Source: JAAYBY01 sp964654125
Lineage (GTDB): Bacteria > Bacillota > Clostridia > Saccharofermentanales > UBA5734
Reading direction: 5' to 3'
Assembly (NCBI GenBank): GCA_964654125.1
Contig: CAZZGG010000011.1
Location: 1 to 45,911 of the forward strand
DNA length: 45,911 nt
The position numbers and the translations under genes are program-made. Position 1 is the first letter of the stretch, and each line of letters starts with the position of its first letter. Shown here in pieces: positions 25,995-34,441 of the stretch. The notes below the pieces were generated by a model. That model was not told the DNA's origin, ran no database searches, and was given only the letters and a program-made list of their open reading frames with translations.

Positions 25995-26014
25995 GAATAG
26001 CGCACAGCCAGCCC

Positions 26015-26043
26015 TTAAAAAACAGGTCTCTTCGTGATATGAT
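26015..26043 (+). promoter_or_regulatory. possible promoter of the gntR-thiI operon
   Basis: TTAAAA (26015-26020), 17-base spacer, TATGAT (26038-26043). Four and five of six consensus bases. Located in the 112-base gap between purB and the regulator. Confidence 0.4.
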
Positions 26044-26106
26044 GTTATGACGGCAATAGGACTTAGAAAGAGTCGCTTGCTGATAAAAAAAAGGATGGCT
26101 GATATC

Positions 26107-26847
26107 ATGAAGCTGGATAGACGCAGTACAGAACCGCTCTATGCCCAATTAAAACATTTGCTGGCCGACAGGGTCAGGCAAGCAGAATATGAGCCGGGCC
26201 AGCAGATTCCTTCGGAACATGCCTTGTGCCAGGAGCTTGGGGTCAGCCGGCCCACCGTGCGTCAGGCCATTGCTGAACTGGTCAGTGAAGGGGTCCTTGT
26301 CATTCAAAAGGGCAGGGGCACTTTTGTCGCTGCCGAACCGGAGCGGCTGGAGATCAAGAGTCTTTCTGCCGCCAGCTTTGCGCTTTTATCAGCCCGCTCT
26401 TTGGAGCAAGTAGAAGAGCTGGCTGCCGAACTGATCAGCAGCACAGATGAGCTTGATCGGCTTTTTGGTGTCAGTGATGGTAAGGAACATACCGGTTTTT
26501 GGTCTATTTCCTGGCGGCAAAAACAAGAGGACCAGCTCTATGTCTACTGCCGTTCACTGGTACCGGCTTATATGTTCCCTGAACTGGGACCTGATCTGAA
26601 AAAAGGCCGGCGCATGCTGGATATTACCGCCAACAAGTATGCCTACCTGCCCCAAAAGGCCAGTGGCCGCCTTTTTGTGCGCCAAGCCCGGCTGGAAGAA
26701 TCCCGTATTCTGGATATTTCCCGTAGTGCACCTGTTTTGGTGATCAGCAGCCGCCTGGTGGCCCGCAGCGGCAATATCTGTGAGATAAGCACAGCAGTAT
26801 TGCGCTCTGATCTTGTTGCACTGGGTCTTGACAGCCAAAGGAGTTGA
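26107..26847 (+). CDS. GntR-family regulator with UTRA sensor domain
   Basis: 246 residues. Residues 1-75 are a GntR winged helix (LYAQLKHLLADRV, QIPSEHALCQELGVSRPTVRQAIAEL, then GVLVIQKGRGTFVA). The rest has the length and style of a HutC/UTRA ligand-binding domain (FLLSARSLEQVEEL region; final ICEISTAVLRSDL). Such proteins usually sense small sugars, phosphosugars or amino-acid derivatives. ATG 26107 lies about 11 bases after AAGGA; ATG 26095 overlaps that site. The desulfurase start lies 7 bases after its stop, so it probably controls its own operon with thiI. The ligand is unknown. Confidence 0.85.
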   Translation: MKLDRRSTEPLYAQLKHLLADRVRQAEYEPGQQIPSEHALCQELGVSRPTVRQAIAELVSEGVLVIQKGRGTFVAAEPERLEIKSLSAASFALLSARSLEQVEELAAELISSTDELDRLFGVSDGKEHTGFWSISWRQKQEDQLYVYCRSLVPAYMFPELGPDLKKGRRMLDITANKYAYLPQKASGRLFVRQARLEESRILDISRSAPVLVISSRLVARSGNICEISTAVLRSDLVALGLDSQRS

Positions 26848-26854
26848 AGACAGA

Positions 26855-27985
26855 TTGAACATCTACCTTGACCATGCCGCCAGCACGGCGCCAGCCCGTT
26901 CTGTGCTGGAAAAGATACAAGCTGAGCTGGCCCGTGATTTTGCTAATCCGGCCTCAGTCCATAGCGCCGGCCTGGCAGCTGCTGCCCGGATCAAGGAGCA
27001 GATCCGCCTGATGGCCGGCCTGTTAGGTTGCCAGGAAAAGGAACTGATCCTGACCTCAGGCGGCAGTGAATCGATTAACACAGTCCTCAAGGGTGTCATG
27101 CTGGGCCAAAGCCAGGGTCAGCGCCGCCTGATCATCAGCCAGGGCGAACATTCAGCAGTGCGCGAATCTGCCCTCTGGCTGGAAAAACAAGGTGTTACTG
27201 TAGAATATCTGCCTCTGGCCCAAGATGGCAATGTGGATCTGGCCGCCCTGGCTCTGGCCCTGGAAAAACCGGCTGCCCTGGTCAGCCTGATCCATGTCAA
27301 TAATGAAACAGGAGCTGTCAATCCCTTGGCTGAGATTAAAAGCCTGCGTGACCGCCTCCAGCCCCGTACTCTTTTGCATTTCGACACAGTCCAGACCTAT
27401 GGCAAGATTCCCTTTGATTTTGCTGCCAGTGGCGTTGATTTTGTCTCAGGCAGCGGCCACAAGCTGGGTGCACCCAAAGGGGTGGGCTGGCTGATTAAAT
27501 CAGCCCGGGCCGGACTAGAGCCCCTGATCCACGGCGGCGGCCAGCAAAATGGCCTGCGTTCGGGCACCCAAAGCCAGCTGCTGGCGAGAATGCTGGCCTT
27601 AGCTTTAGGAGAAGGCCTGGGCGATCTGGCGGGTAAAAGCCAAAAGGTAAAAGCCTTGTCCGAACGGCTCCTGGCCGGGCTGGCCGGCTTGGCTTACAAG
27701 GTCCTGTCGCCAGCCGGCAGTGTGCCCCATATTTTAAACATTGCCTTTGCCGGCCTGCGGGGCGAGACCCTGGTTAACGCCCTGGCAGCAGAAGGTGTTT
27801 ATATTTCAGCTGGTTCAGCTTGCTCAGCACGCCGGCCTCAAAGCCGCATCCTGCCGGCCATGGGCCATGATGCTGCCACTGTCAGCCAGGCTGTCAGGAT
27901 CAGTTTTTCCGCCCATAACACGGCTGCGGAAATTGATCTGGCTGCAGCTGCCATCAGGCGGGCCCTGCAACAATACAGCCGCTGA
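26855..27985 (+). CDS. cysteine desulfurase, ThiI-associated (NifS/IscS-like)
   Basis: 376 residues, PLP fold type I. It converts cysteine to alanine and passes persulfide sulfur on. It begins NIYLDHAASTAPARSVL; the PLP lysine is Lys203 in SGSGHKLGAPKG; the sulfur-carrying cysteine is Cys323 in SAGSACSARRPQ. TTG 26855 is chosen since it gives the usual N-terminus and has AAAGGAG 11 bases upstream. Its position directly before thiI matches the dedicated NifZ-ThiI pair of Bacillus subtilis used for 4-thiouridine in tRNA. The sequence is clearly different from the second desulfurase at 32809. Confidence 0.9.
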   Translation: MNIYLDHAASTAPARSVLEKIQAELARDFANPASVHSAGLAAAARIKEQIRLMAGLLGCQEKELILTSGGSESINTVLKGVMLGQSQGQRRLIISQGEHSAVRESALWLEKQGVTVEYLPLAQDGNVDLAALALALEKPAALVSLIHVNNETGAVNPLAEIKSLRDRLQPRTLLHFDTVQTYGKIPFDFAASGVDFVSGSGHKLGAPKGVGWLIKSARAGLEPLIHGGGQQNGLRSGTQSQLLARMLALALGEGLGDLAGKSQKVKALSERLLAGLAGLAYKVLSPAGSVPHILNIAFAGLRGETLVNALAAEGVYISAGSACSARRPQSRILPAMGHDAATVSQAVRISFSAHNTAAEIDLAAAAIRRALQQYSR

Positions 27986-28000
27986 ACCAAGGAGAGTTTG

Positions 28001-29188
28001 ATGGAAAAGAAAAATTATACAGATGTCATCCTGGTCCGCCTGGGTGAGATAACCTTAAAAGGACAAAACCGCTATAAGTTTGAACAACGCCTGATCAGCA
28101 ATATCAGCCGCCGTTTGAAAGATATCGGACCTTTCAGCCTGGTCCAGCGTCAATCCCGCATCTGGGCCGAGCCCAAGTCGGCCGGCCTTGACCTGGAGCT
28201 GGCCATGCAGCGCATCGCCACTGTTTTTGGGGTGGTCTCGGTCAGCCCGGCCCGCAGCTTCAGCGGTGATCTGGCTGAACTGGCCAGGCAGGTGATCGAC
28301 CTGGCCGGCTCCGGCCTGGAAGAAGGCCAAGTGGCCAGCTTTAAGATTGAAAGCCGGCGCTCTGACAAAAAATTCGCCTTGACCTCGCCGGAGCTGAGCC
28401 GCCGGCTGGGCGGGGCAGTGCTGGATGCTTTTCCTGACCGTCTTAAAGTTGATGTGCATCAGCCTGACCTGACGATCTATGTCGAGGTGCGCGAGCAGTT
28501 TTACATTTATAGGAGGATCATCACAGGCCGAGGCGGGCTGCCTGTTGGCACCGGCGGCCGTGGTCTTTTGCTTTTATCCGGTGGGATTGACAGTCCGGTG
28601 GCTGGTTACATGCTGGCTTCACGCGGTATGGAAATTGATGCTGTCTATTTCCACACCTTCCCCTATACCAGTGACCAGGCCAAAGAAAAAGTGCTTGAAC
28701 TGGCCCGGATCCTGACTGTTTACACCGGCCGCATGCGGGTCCATGTGGTGGATTTCACCGATATCCAGCTGGCCTTACGTGATCATTGTCCGCCTGATAT
28801 GCTGACCATTAGCACCAGGCGCATGATGATGCGCCTGGCGGAAAAGATTGCCCTTGAGAATAAGCAAAAAGCCCTCATCACCGGAGAAAGCCTGGGCCAG
28901 GTGGCCAGTCAGACTCTGGAGGCCCTCTTGACTACAGATATAGTTGTCGACTTGCCGGTCTTCCGGCCCCTGATCGGTCTGGACAAACAAGTGGTGATTG
29001 ACCTGGCCCGCCAGATCGGCACTTATGAAACATCCATCTTGCCTTACGAAGACTGCTGCACCGTCTTTGTGGCCAAGCATCCCAAGACTCATCCATCCCT
29101 GGCTGATGCCAGCAGGGCAGAGGAAGGGCTGGCCTTTGAGCAGATGCTGGACCAGGCCATGACCAGGATAGAGGTGGTTGAACTGTGA
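28001..29188 (+). CDS. thiI: tRNA 4-thiouridine synthase ThiI
   Basis: 395 residues: a ferredoxin-like and THUMP RNA-binding part (residues ~1-170) and a PP-loop adenylation domain with LLSGGIDSPVAGYML (Ser193-Asp197). The C-terminal rhodanese domain of the E. coli protein is missing, as usual in Firmicutes, where the partner desulfurase donates sulfur directly. Cys352-Cys353 in EDCCTVF is a candidate sulfur acceptor site. It makes s4U8 in tRNA. GGAGA lies 5 bases before the ATG. It overlaps the next gene by GTGA. Confidence 0.94.
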   Translation: MEKKNYTDVILVRLGEITLKGQNRYKFEQRLISNISRRLKDIGPFSLVQRQSRIWAEPKSAGLDLELAMQRIATVFGVVSVSPARSFSGDLAELARQVIDLAGSGLEEGQVASFKIESRRSDKKFALTSPELSRRLGGAVLDAFPDRLKVDVHQPDLTIYVEVREQFYIYRRIITGRGGLPVGTGGRGLLLLSGGIDSPVAGYMLASRGMEIDAVYFHTFPYTSDQAKEKVLELARILTVYTGRMRVHVVDFTDIQLALRDHCPPDMLTISTRRMMMRLAEKIALENKQKALITGESLGQVASQTLEALLTTDIVVDLPVFRPLIGLDKQVVIDLARQIGTYETSILPYEDCCTVFVAKHPKTHPSLADASRAEEGLAFEQMLDQAMTRIEVVEL

Positions 29189-30168
29189 AGATCGGCAAGC
29201 TATCCAACGAGGAGCTGCAAAGCCTGGTCCTGGACCGTCTGCCGCAGCAAAATTCCACAGTTTTACACGGACCGGGGGTTGGGCTGGATGCGGCAGCTGT
29301 CCAGCTGGGCCAGGATTACCTGGTGGTTTCCAGTGACCCGATCACTGGTGCCAGCAGCGATATCGGCAAGCTGGCCATCCATATCTCCTGTAATGATATC
29401 GCAGCCTGTGGTATCCGGCCCCAGGCCCTGACCCTGGTCCTGATCGCACCACCGCATTTTCAAAAATCCGACATCACAGCTGTGATTGACCAGGCAGCCC
29501 GGACAGCAGAGAGTCTGGCTGTCAACATAGTCGGCGGCCATACAGAGATCAGCGATGCAGTCAGCCGCTGCCTTGTCGTGGTGACTGCCTTCGGCTTTGC
29601 TAAAAAAGATGCGATTATCAGTGCGGCTGGCGGCAGAGCCGGCGATGCTATTCTAATGACCAAAACTGCCGGCCTGGAGGGCACAGCCATCCTGGCCCAG
29701 GATAAAAAAGCCAGCCTGAGCGGCTTGATTGCAAAAGAAGACCTGGAACGGGCAGCAGCTTTTATGGAAAAGATCAGTGTAATCCCAGAAGGTCTGATCG
29801 GGGGCAGCCTGGCTGTCCATGCCATGCACGATGCCACTGAAGGCGGTATCCTGGGCGCAGCCTGGGAACTGGCCACTGCAGCCGAACTGGGCTGTATTAT
29901 TAAGATGGCTGATATACCTGTTGACCCACTGACTACCAAGATCTGCCAGGCCCTGGAACTTGACCCCTTGCGCCTGATCGCCAGTGGCAGCATGCTCCTG
30001 ACCACCGACCGGCCTGCCCAGCTAAAAGCTGAACTGGCCGCGGCTGGGATCAGGGCCAGTTTGATTGGCCATTTGACAAAAGACAGGCGCCTGCTGGTCC
30101 AGGACCCGGCCGGAAATCTGGCTTTGCTGGACCAGCCCGGACCTGATGAGCTTTACAAAAGCCCCTGA
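29185..30168 (+). CDS. AIR synthase-related protein (HypE/PurM-like), function unknown
   Basis: 327 residues of the PurM/HypE/SelD/ThiL superfamily, which bind ATP across a dimer. Seen: GVGLDAAAVQLGQDYLVVSSD, the Asp-rich ISCNDIAACGIRP, VNIVGGHTEIS, and MHDATEGGILGAAWELA. It lacks the C-terminal cysteine of HypE, the Cys/Sec motif of SelD and the ThiL sequence blocks, and belongs to the uncharacterised PurM-like group. Its GTG overlaps the thiI stop, so it is translated with the tRNA thiolation genes. A role in thiolation or sulfur/phosphate activation is only a guess from context. Confidence 0.82.
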   Translation: MKIGKLSNEELQSLVLDRLPQQNSTVLHGPGVGLDAAAVQLGQDYLVVSSDPITGASSDIGKLAIHISCNDIAACGIRPQALTLVLIAPPHFQKSDITAVIDQAARTAESLAVNIVGGHTEISDAVSRCLVVVTAFGFAKKDAIISAAGGRAGDAILMTKTAGLEGTAILAQDKKASLSGLIAKEDLERAAAFMEKISVIPEGLIGGSLAVHAMHDATEGGILGAAWELATAAELGCIIKMADIPVDPLTTKICQALELDPLRLIASGSMLLTTDRPAQLKAELAAAGIRASLIGHLTKDRRLLVQDPAGNLALLDQPGPDELYKSP

Positions 30169-30219
30169 AGGGTTACAATTCTTTTAGGATAAGTACGATT
30201 TAATATGGAGGAAATGCTT

Positions 30220-31461
30220 ATGAGTTATGCACACATCGCCCAAACCGACCCGGAGATCTACGCTGCTATCTGGCAGGAGATCGGGCGGCAACGCGATAAA
30301 ATTGAATTGATTGCCTCTGAAAACTTTGTCAGCCGGGCTGTCCTGGAAGCTGCCGGATCGCCCCTGACCAATAAATATGCCGAAGGATACCCGGGCCGGC
30401 GCTATTATGGTGGCTGTGAGTATGTGGATATCGCTGAGCAGCTGGCTATTGATAGGGCCAAGTTGCTTTTTGGCGCTGAGCATGTTAATGTCCAGCCTCA
30501 TTCCGGTGCCCAGGCCAATACAGCTGTTTATTTCGCCATGCTGGAGCCGGGGGATAAGATTTTAGGCCTGGACCTGTCCCACGGTGGCCATCTCACCCAT
30601 GGCATGCTGCGCAATGTCTCCGGCCGCACCTACCAGGCTGCTGCCTACCAGGTCGAACCTGACACTGCCACAGTTGACTATGACAAGGTTCTGGCTGTAG
30701 CCCGGCGCGAAAAGCCCAAAATGATTGTGGCTGGTGCCAGTGCTTATCCGCGCCAGCTCGATTTTGCCCGTTTCCGCCAGATCGCTGATGATGTTGGTGC
30801 TCTCTTGCTGGTCGATATGGCCCATATTGCCGGCCTGATTGCCGCCGGCCTGCATCCGGATCCGGTACCCTATGCTGACTTTGTCACCACTACAACCCAC
30901 AAGACCCTGCGCGGTCCGCGCGGCGGCATGATCCTTTGCCGCAGTGAGTATGCCAAGGCGATTGATTCAGCTGTTTTCCCCGGCCAGCAGGGCGGCCCGC
31001 TCATGCATATAATTGCTGCCAAGGCTGTGGCCTTGAAAGAGGCCCTGGATCCGTCCTTTACGACCTACCAGAAAAATATCCTGGCCAATGCTCAGGCCTT
31101 GGCCCAGGGTCTGATCGATTATGGCTTCAAGCTGGTTTCCGGCGGCACTGACACCCACCTGATGCTGGTAGATCTAAGGCAAACCGGTGTCACCGGCAAA
31201 GATATGCAGCTGCGCCTAGATGAGCTCAATATCACCTGTAACAGGAACGGCATCCCCTTTGATCCGGAAAAACCTTTCATCACCTCTGGCATCCGCCTGG
31301 GCACTCCGGCTGTAACCACCAGAGGCATGGGCCCGGCTGACATGACAGAAATTGCCCGCCTGATCCATCTAGCCCTGGTCGACCATGTCGGCAAGAGAGA
31401 TGAAATTATTGAGTCTGTGGCCGCTTTAAGCAGCCGCTACCCGCTTTATGCCGGCCTCTGA
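30220..31461 (+). CDS. glyA: serine hydroxymethyltransferase
   Basis: 413 residues. It converts serine and THF to glycine and methylene-THF, the main one-carbon entry. The signature DKIELIASENFVS, YAEGYPGRRYYGGCEYVD, NVQPHSGAQAN and the PLP lysine Lys228 in TTTTHKTLRGPRGG are present. GGAGGAA lies 6 bases before ATG 30220; an upstream ATG (30205) overlaps that site. It overlaps rarA by 14 bases. Confidence 0.97.
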   Translation: MSYAHIAQTDPEIYAAIWQEIGRQRDKIELIASENFVSRAVLEAAGSPLTNKYAEGYPGRRYYGGCEYVDIAEQLAIDRAKLLFGAEHVNVQPHSGAQANTAVYFAMLEPGDKILGLDLSHGGHLTHGMLRNVSGRTYQAAAYQVEPDTATVDYDKVLAVARREKPKMIVAGASAYPRQLDFARFRQIADDVGALLLVDMAHIAGLIAAGLHPDPVPYADFVTTTTHKTLRGPRGGMILCRSEYAKAIDSAVFPGQQGGPLMHIIAAKAVALKEALDPSFTTYQKNILANAQALAQGLIDYGFKLVSGGTDTHLMLVDLRQTGVTGKDMQLRLDELNITCNRNGIPFDPEKPFITSGIRLGTPAVTTRGMGPADMTEIARLIHLALVDHVGKRDEIIESVAALSSRYPLYAGL

Positions 31462-32746
31462 GCATAAAAAACCTCTGGCATATCGGCTGGCGCCCAAGAC
31501 GCTGGCCGATTTTGCCGGCCAGGAGCATATTCTGGGCCAGGGCAAACTTTTGCGTCGCATGATTGAAGCGGACAGACTCAGTTCCATCATTCTCTATGGC
31601 CCGCCCGGCACCGGCAAAACTTCGCTGGCCCGGGTTATTGCCGCCACAACCAAGATTCCTTTTGCCAAACTTAATGCTGTAACTGCCGGAGTGGCTGATA
31701 TCAAGCGGATCATTGCTGACACAGCTAATCCGCTGCTTAACCCGGCTGGGCGCAGCCTTTTATTTATAGATGAAATCCACCGTTTCAACAAAATGCAGCA
31801 GGATGCACTCTTACCCCAGGTAGAAGATGGCAGCCTGATCCTGATCGGGGCAACTACCGAAAACCCCTTCTTTGAAGTCAATAAGGCCCTGATCTCCCGC
31901 TCCACGGTCTTCCGCCTGGAGCCGCTTAGCCAGGCCGACATCAAAACTATCTTGCAGCGGGCTTTGACGGACCAGGAAAGTGGCCTGGGCAGCTATAGCA
32001 TCAAGCTGGCTCCTGATGTCCAGGATATCGTCAGTGATCTGGCCAACGGCGATGCCCGGATCGCTTTAAACGCCCTTGAGCTGGCTGCTTTGACCACTAA
32101 ACCAGATGCTGCCGGTATAATTTATATCGACCAGGCTGTGATTGAGGACTGCCTGCAAAAACGCAGTATCGCTTATGATAAAAGTGGTGAGAGCCATTAT
32201 GATAATATCAGTGCCTTTATCAAATCCATGCGCGGTTCCGACCCTGATGCTACTGTCTTTTACCTGGCCCGGGCCCTGCATGGCGGGGAAGATATTGAGT
32301 TTTTGGCCAGGCGGATCCTGATCTGTGCCGCCGAGGATGTCGGCCTGGCCAACCCCCAGTTGCTGGCCATGGCCATGGCAGCCTATGATGGGGCCCGGGC
32401 CGTCGGTCTGCCTGAAGCCAGGATCCTGCTCAGTGCTGCAGCTCTGGCAGTCGCCACCAGCCCCAAGTCCAATTCGGCCTATCTGGCGCTGGATAAGGCC
32501 GCAGCAGATGTGGCCCAAAGGCGGACAGGTGAGGTGCCCTTGCATCTGCGCAATGCCCCGGCCAGCGGCATGGCCGAGCAAGGTTATGGCCAGGGTTATA
32601 AGTATGCCCATGACTATCCTGGTAACTATGTCGCCCAGGAATATCTGCCGGAAGAAATCAGGGGCACTGTCTATTATCAGCCCTCTGCTAATGGTTATGA
32701 AGCCCGGATCAGGGACTGGCTGGAGCGGCGCGGCCAGGTAACCTAA
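31448..32746 (+). CDS. rarA: replication-associated recombination protein A (RarA/MgsA)
   Basis: 432 residues of the clamp-loader AAA+ family. Walker A GPPGTGKTS starts at residue 51; the Walker B region is LLFIDEIHRFNKMQQDALLP; sensor 1 is GATTENPFFEVN; the arginine finger lies in LISRSTVFRLEPL. The C-terminal part has the RarA block SAFIKSMRGSDPDATVFYL and DVGLANPQLL. It works at stalled forks. The ATG lies within the end of glyA. Confidence 0.94.
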   Translation: MPASEHKKPLAYRLAPKTLADFAGQEHILGQGKLLRRMIEADRLSSIILYGPPGTGKTSLARVIAATTKIPFAKLNAVTAGVADIKRIIADTANPLLNPAGRSLLFIDEIHRFNKMQQDALLPQVEDGSLILIGATTENPFFEVNKALISRSTVFRLEPLSQADIKTILQRALTDQESGLGSYSIKLAPDVQDIVSDLANGDARIALNALELAALTTKPDAAGIIYIDQAVIEDCLQKRSIAYDKSGESHYDNISAFIKSMRGSDPDATVFYLARALHGGEDIEFLARRILICAAEDVGLANPQLLAMAMAAYDGARAVGLPEARILLSAAALAVATSPKSNSAYLALDKAAADVAQRRTGEVPLHLRNAPASGMAEQGYGQGYKYAHDYPGNYVAQEYLPEEIRGTVYYQPSANGYEARIRDWLERRGQVT

Positions 32747-32808
32747 GTTACACCAGCTAGTCTCGGCTTACTATAAAGTAATTCTGTATGAAAAAAGGAG
32801 ATGACAGC

Positions 32809-33987
32809 TTGAAAGAAATGAAACGTGTTTATCTTGACCATGCTGCGACGACACCGGTCCGCGCAGAAGTTCTCCAGGAAATGATGCCGTATTTCCAGGA
32901 GCATTTTGGTAATCCCTCATCTTTTTATCACAGTGGCCAGGCAGCCGGTCAAGCCTTGAATGCAGCCCGCGAGAGTGTCGCGGCGGTTTTTAATGCTGCT
33001 GCGGGGGAGATTTATTTCACCTCCGGTGGCACCGAGTCTGACAACTGGGCTATCAAGGGTGCGGCACTGGCTAAAAAAGGCCGCCATATCATAACATCCA
33101 AGGTTGAGCACCATGCAGTGCTGCACACTTGTGAAGCGCTAGCCCGTCAGGGTTATGACTTGACTTATCTGGATGTTGATGCAGATGGCCTGGTCGACCC
33201 TGAGGCGGTCAAAGCCGCCTTGCGGCCGGACACCATCCTGGTCAGCATCATGCTGGCCAATAATGAAATTGGCACCATCCAGCCAGTGGCTGAAATAGGC
33301 CGGATCTGCCGTGAGCAAAAGGTGCTCTTTCATACAGACGCTGTCCAGGCTGCCGGCAGTATCCCCATCGATGTCAAGGCCATGAATATTGATCTCATGT
33401 CTGTTTCTGCCCACAAGCTCTATGGACCCAAGGGTGTGGGTGCCTTATATATCCGCCGCGGTGTCCGCATCGCCAACCTGTTTGAGGGCGGGGCCCAGGA
33501 AAAAAGGCGTCGGGCTGGCACAGAAAACGTTGCCGGCATCGTCGGCTTTGCCAAAGCCCTGGAGCTGGCCAGCCAGGAACAGGCTGCAACTGCCCAGAAA
33601 TACAGCCGGATGCGGGACAGCTTTATCCAGGATGTCCTCGACCGGATTCCCCATACCAGATTGAATGGCCATGCCCAGGCGCGCCTGCCCAATAACATAA
33701 ACCTTTCATTTTCCTTTATCGAAGGTGAATCAATCCTGCTTCTGCTCGATCATTTCGGTTTTGAGTGCTCGTCCGGCTCAGCTTGCACTTCCGGTTCTTT
33801 GGACCCCTCCCATGTCCTTTTGGCCATCGGCTTGCCCCACGAGATAGCCCATGGCTCTTTACGGGTCACCTTAGGCCGTTCGACCCGCACAGAAGATCTG
33901 GAACTGCTCTCGGATGCCCTGGTCGAGATAGTGCAGCGCCTGCGCGCTATGTCGCCACTTTACACACCGGAAGAGGCAATTAAATAA
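32809..33987 (+). CDS. iscS: cysteine desulfurase IscS/NifS
   Basis: 392 residues. It starts RVYLDHAATTPVR; the PLP lysine is Lys203 in SAHKLYGPKGVGAL; the catalytic cysteine is Cys326 in SSGSACTSGSLDPSHVL. This is the canonical IscS/NifS loop, unlike the ThiI-linked enzyme upstream. TTG 32809 lies 8 bases after AAAGGAG; ATG 32788 overlaps and ATG 32818 is too far. TATAAA at 32772-32777 may be a -10 box. It forms an operon with iscU and mnmA, so it supplies sulfur for iron-sulfur clusters and tRNA 2-thiouridine. Confidence 0.94.
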   Translation: MKEMKRVYLDHAATTPVRAEVLQEMMPYFQEHFGNPSSFYHSGQAAGQALNAARESVAAVFNAAAGEIYFTSGGTESDNWAIKGAALAKKGRHIITSKVEHHAVLHTCEALARQGYDLTYLDVDADGLVDPEAVKAALRPDTILVSIMLANNEIGTIQPVAEIGRICREQKVLFHTDAVQAAGSIPIDVKAMNIDLMSVSAHKLYGPKGVGALYIRRGVRIANLFEGGAQEKRRRAGTENVAGIVGFAKALELASQEQAATAQKYSRMRDSFIQDVLDRIPHTRLNGHAQARLPNNINLSFSFIEGESILLLLDHFGFECSSGSACTSGSLDPSHVLLAIGLPHEIAHGSLRVTLGRSTRTEDLELLSDALVEIVQRLRAMSPLYTPEEAIK

Positions 33988-34009
33988 AACAAGAAAAGAG
34001 GCTTGACCT

Positions 34010-34441
34010 ATGCAATATAGTGATGAAGTAATGGACCATTTCATGAATCCCCGTAATGTCGGCGAAATAGAAAATGCCGATGCAGCCGGCACTGTCGGCA
34101 ATGCCAAATGTGGCGATATCATGAAAGTGACTTTGAAAATTGAAAATGGCATCGTCCTGGATGCCAAATTTAAAACTTTTGGCTGTGGCTCAGCTATTGC
34201 CACCAGCAGCATGGCAACAGAAATGGTCAAGGGTAAAACCCTGGACGAAGCCCTGCTCTTGACCAACAAAGCTGTGGCCCAGGCCCTGGGCGGCCTGCCC
34301 CCGATCAAGATGCACTGTTCACTTTTAGCTGAACAGGCAGTCAAGGCCGCCTTACAGGAATACTATCTCAAGCACAACCTGATGACAGAGGCCAACCGGC
34401 ACCTGTTTGATATCCTGGATGACGATGCCCATGAGCACTGA
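34010..34441 (+). CDS. iscU: iron-sulfur cluster scaffold IscU/NifU
   Basis: 143 residues of the IscU fold. The three cluster ligands are Cys34 (NAKCGD, with Asp36), Cys59 (FGCGSAIA) and Cys103 (MHCSLLAE); the IscS-binding LPPIKMHC loop is close to the IscU LPPVKLHC motif, which favours IscU/NifU over SufU. It builds [2Fe-2S] clusters with IscS and passes them on. AAGAGG lies about 9 bases upstream. It overlaps mnmA by 11 bases. Confidence 0.94.
   Translation: MQYSDEVMDHFMNPRNVGEIENADAAGTVGNAKCGDIMKVTLKIENGIVLDAKFKTFGCGSAIATSSMATEMVKGKTLDEALLLTNKAVAQALGGLPPIKMHCSLLAEQAVKAALQEYYLKHNLMTEANRHLFDILDDDAHEH

Noticed and set aside
29185..30168. SelD, HypE or ThiL assignment for the AIR-synthase-related protein
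   Set aside because: No Cys/Sec loop as in SelD, no C-terminal cysteine as in HypE, and ThiL blocks are absent; left as uncharacterised.
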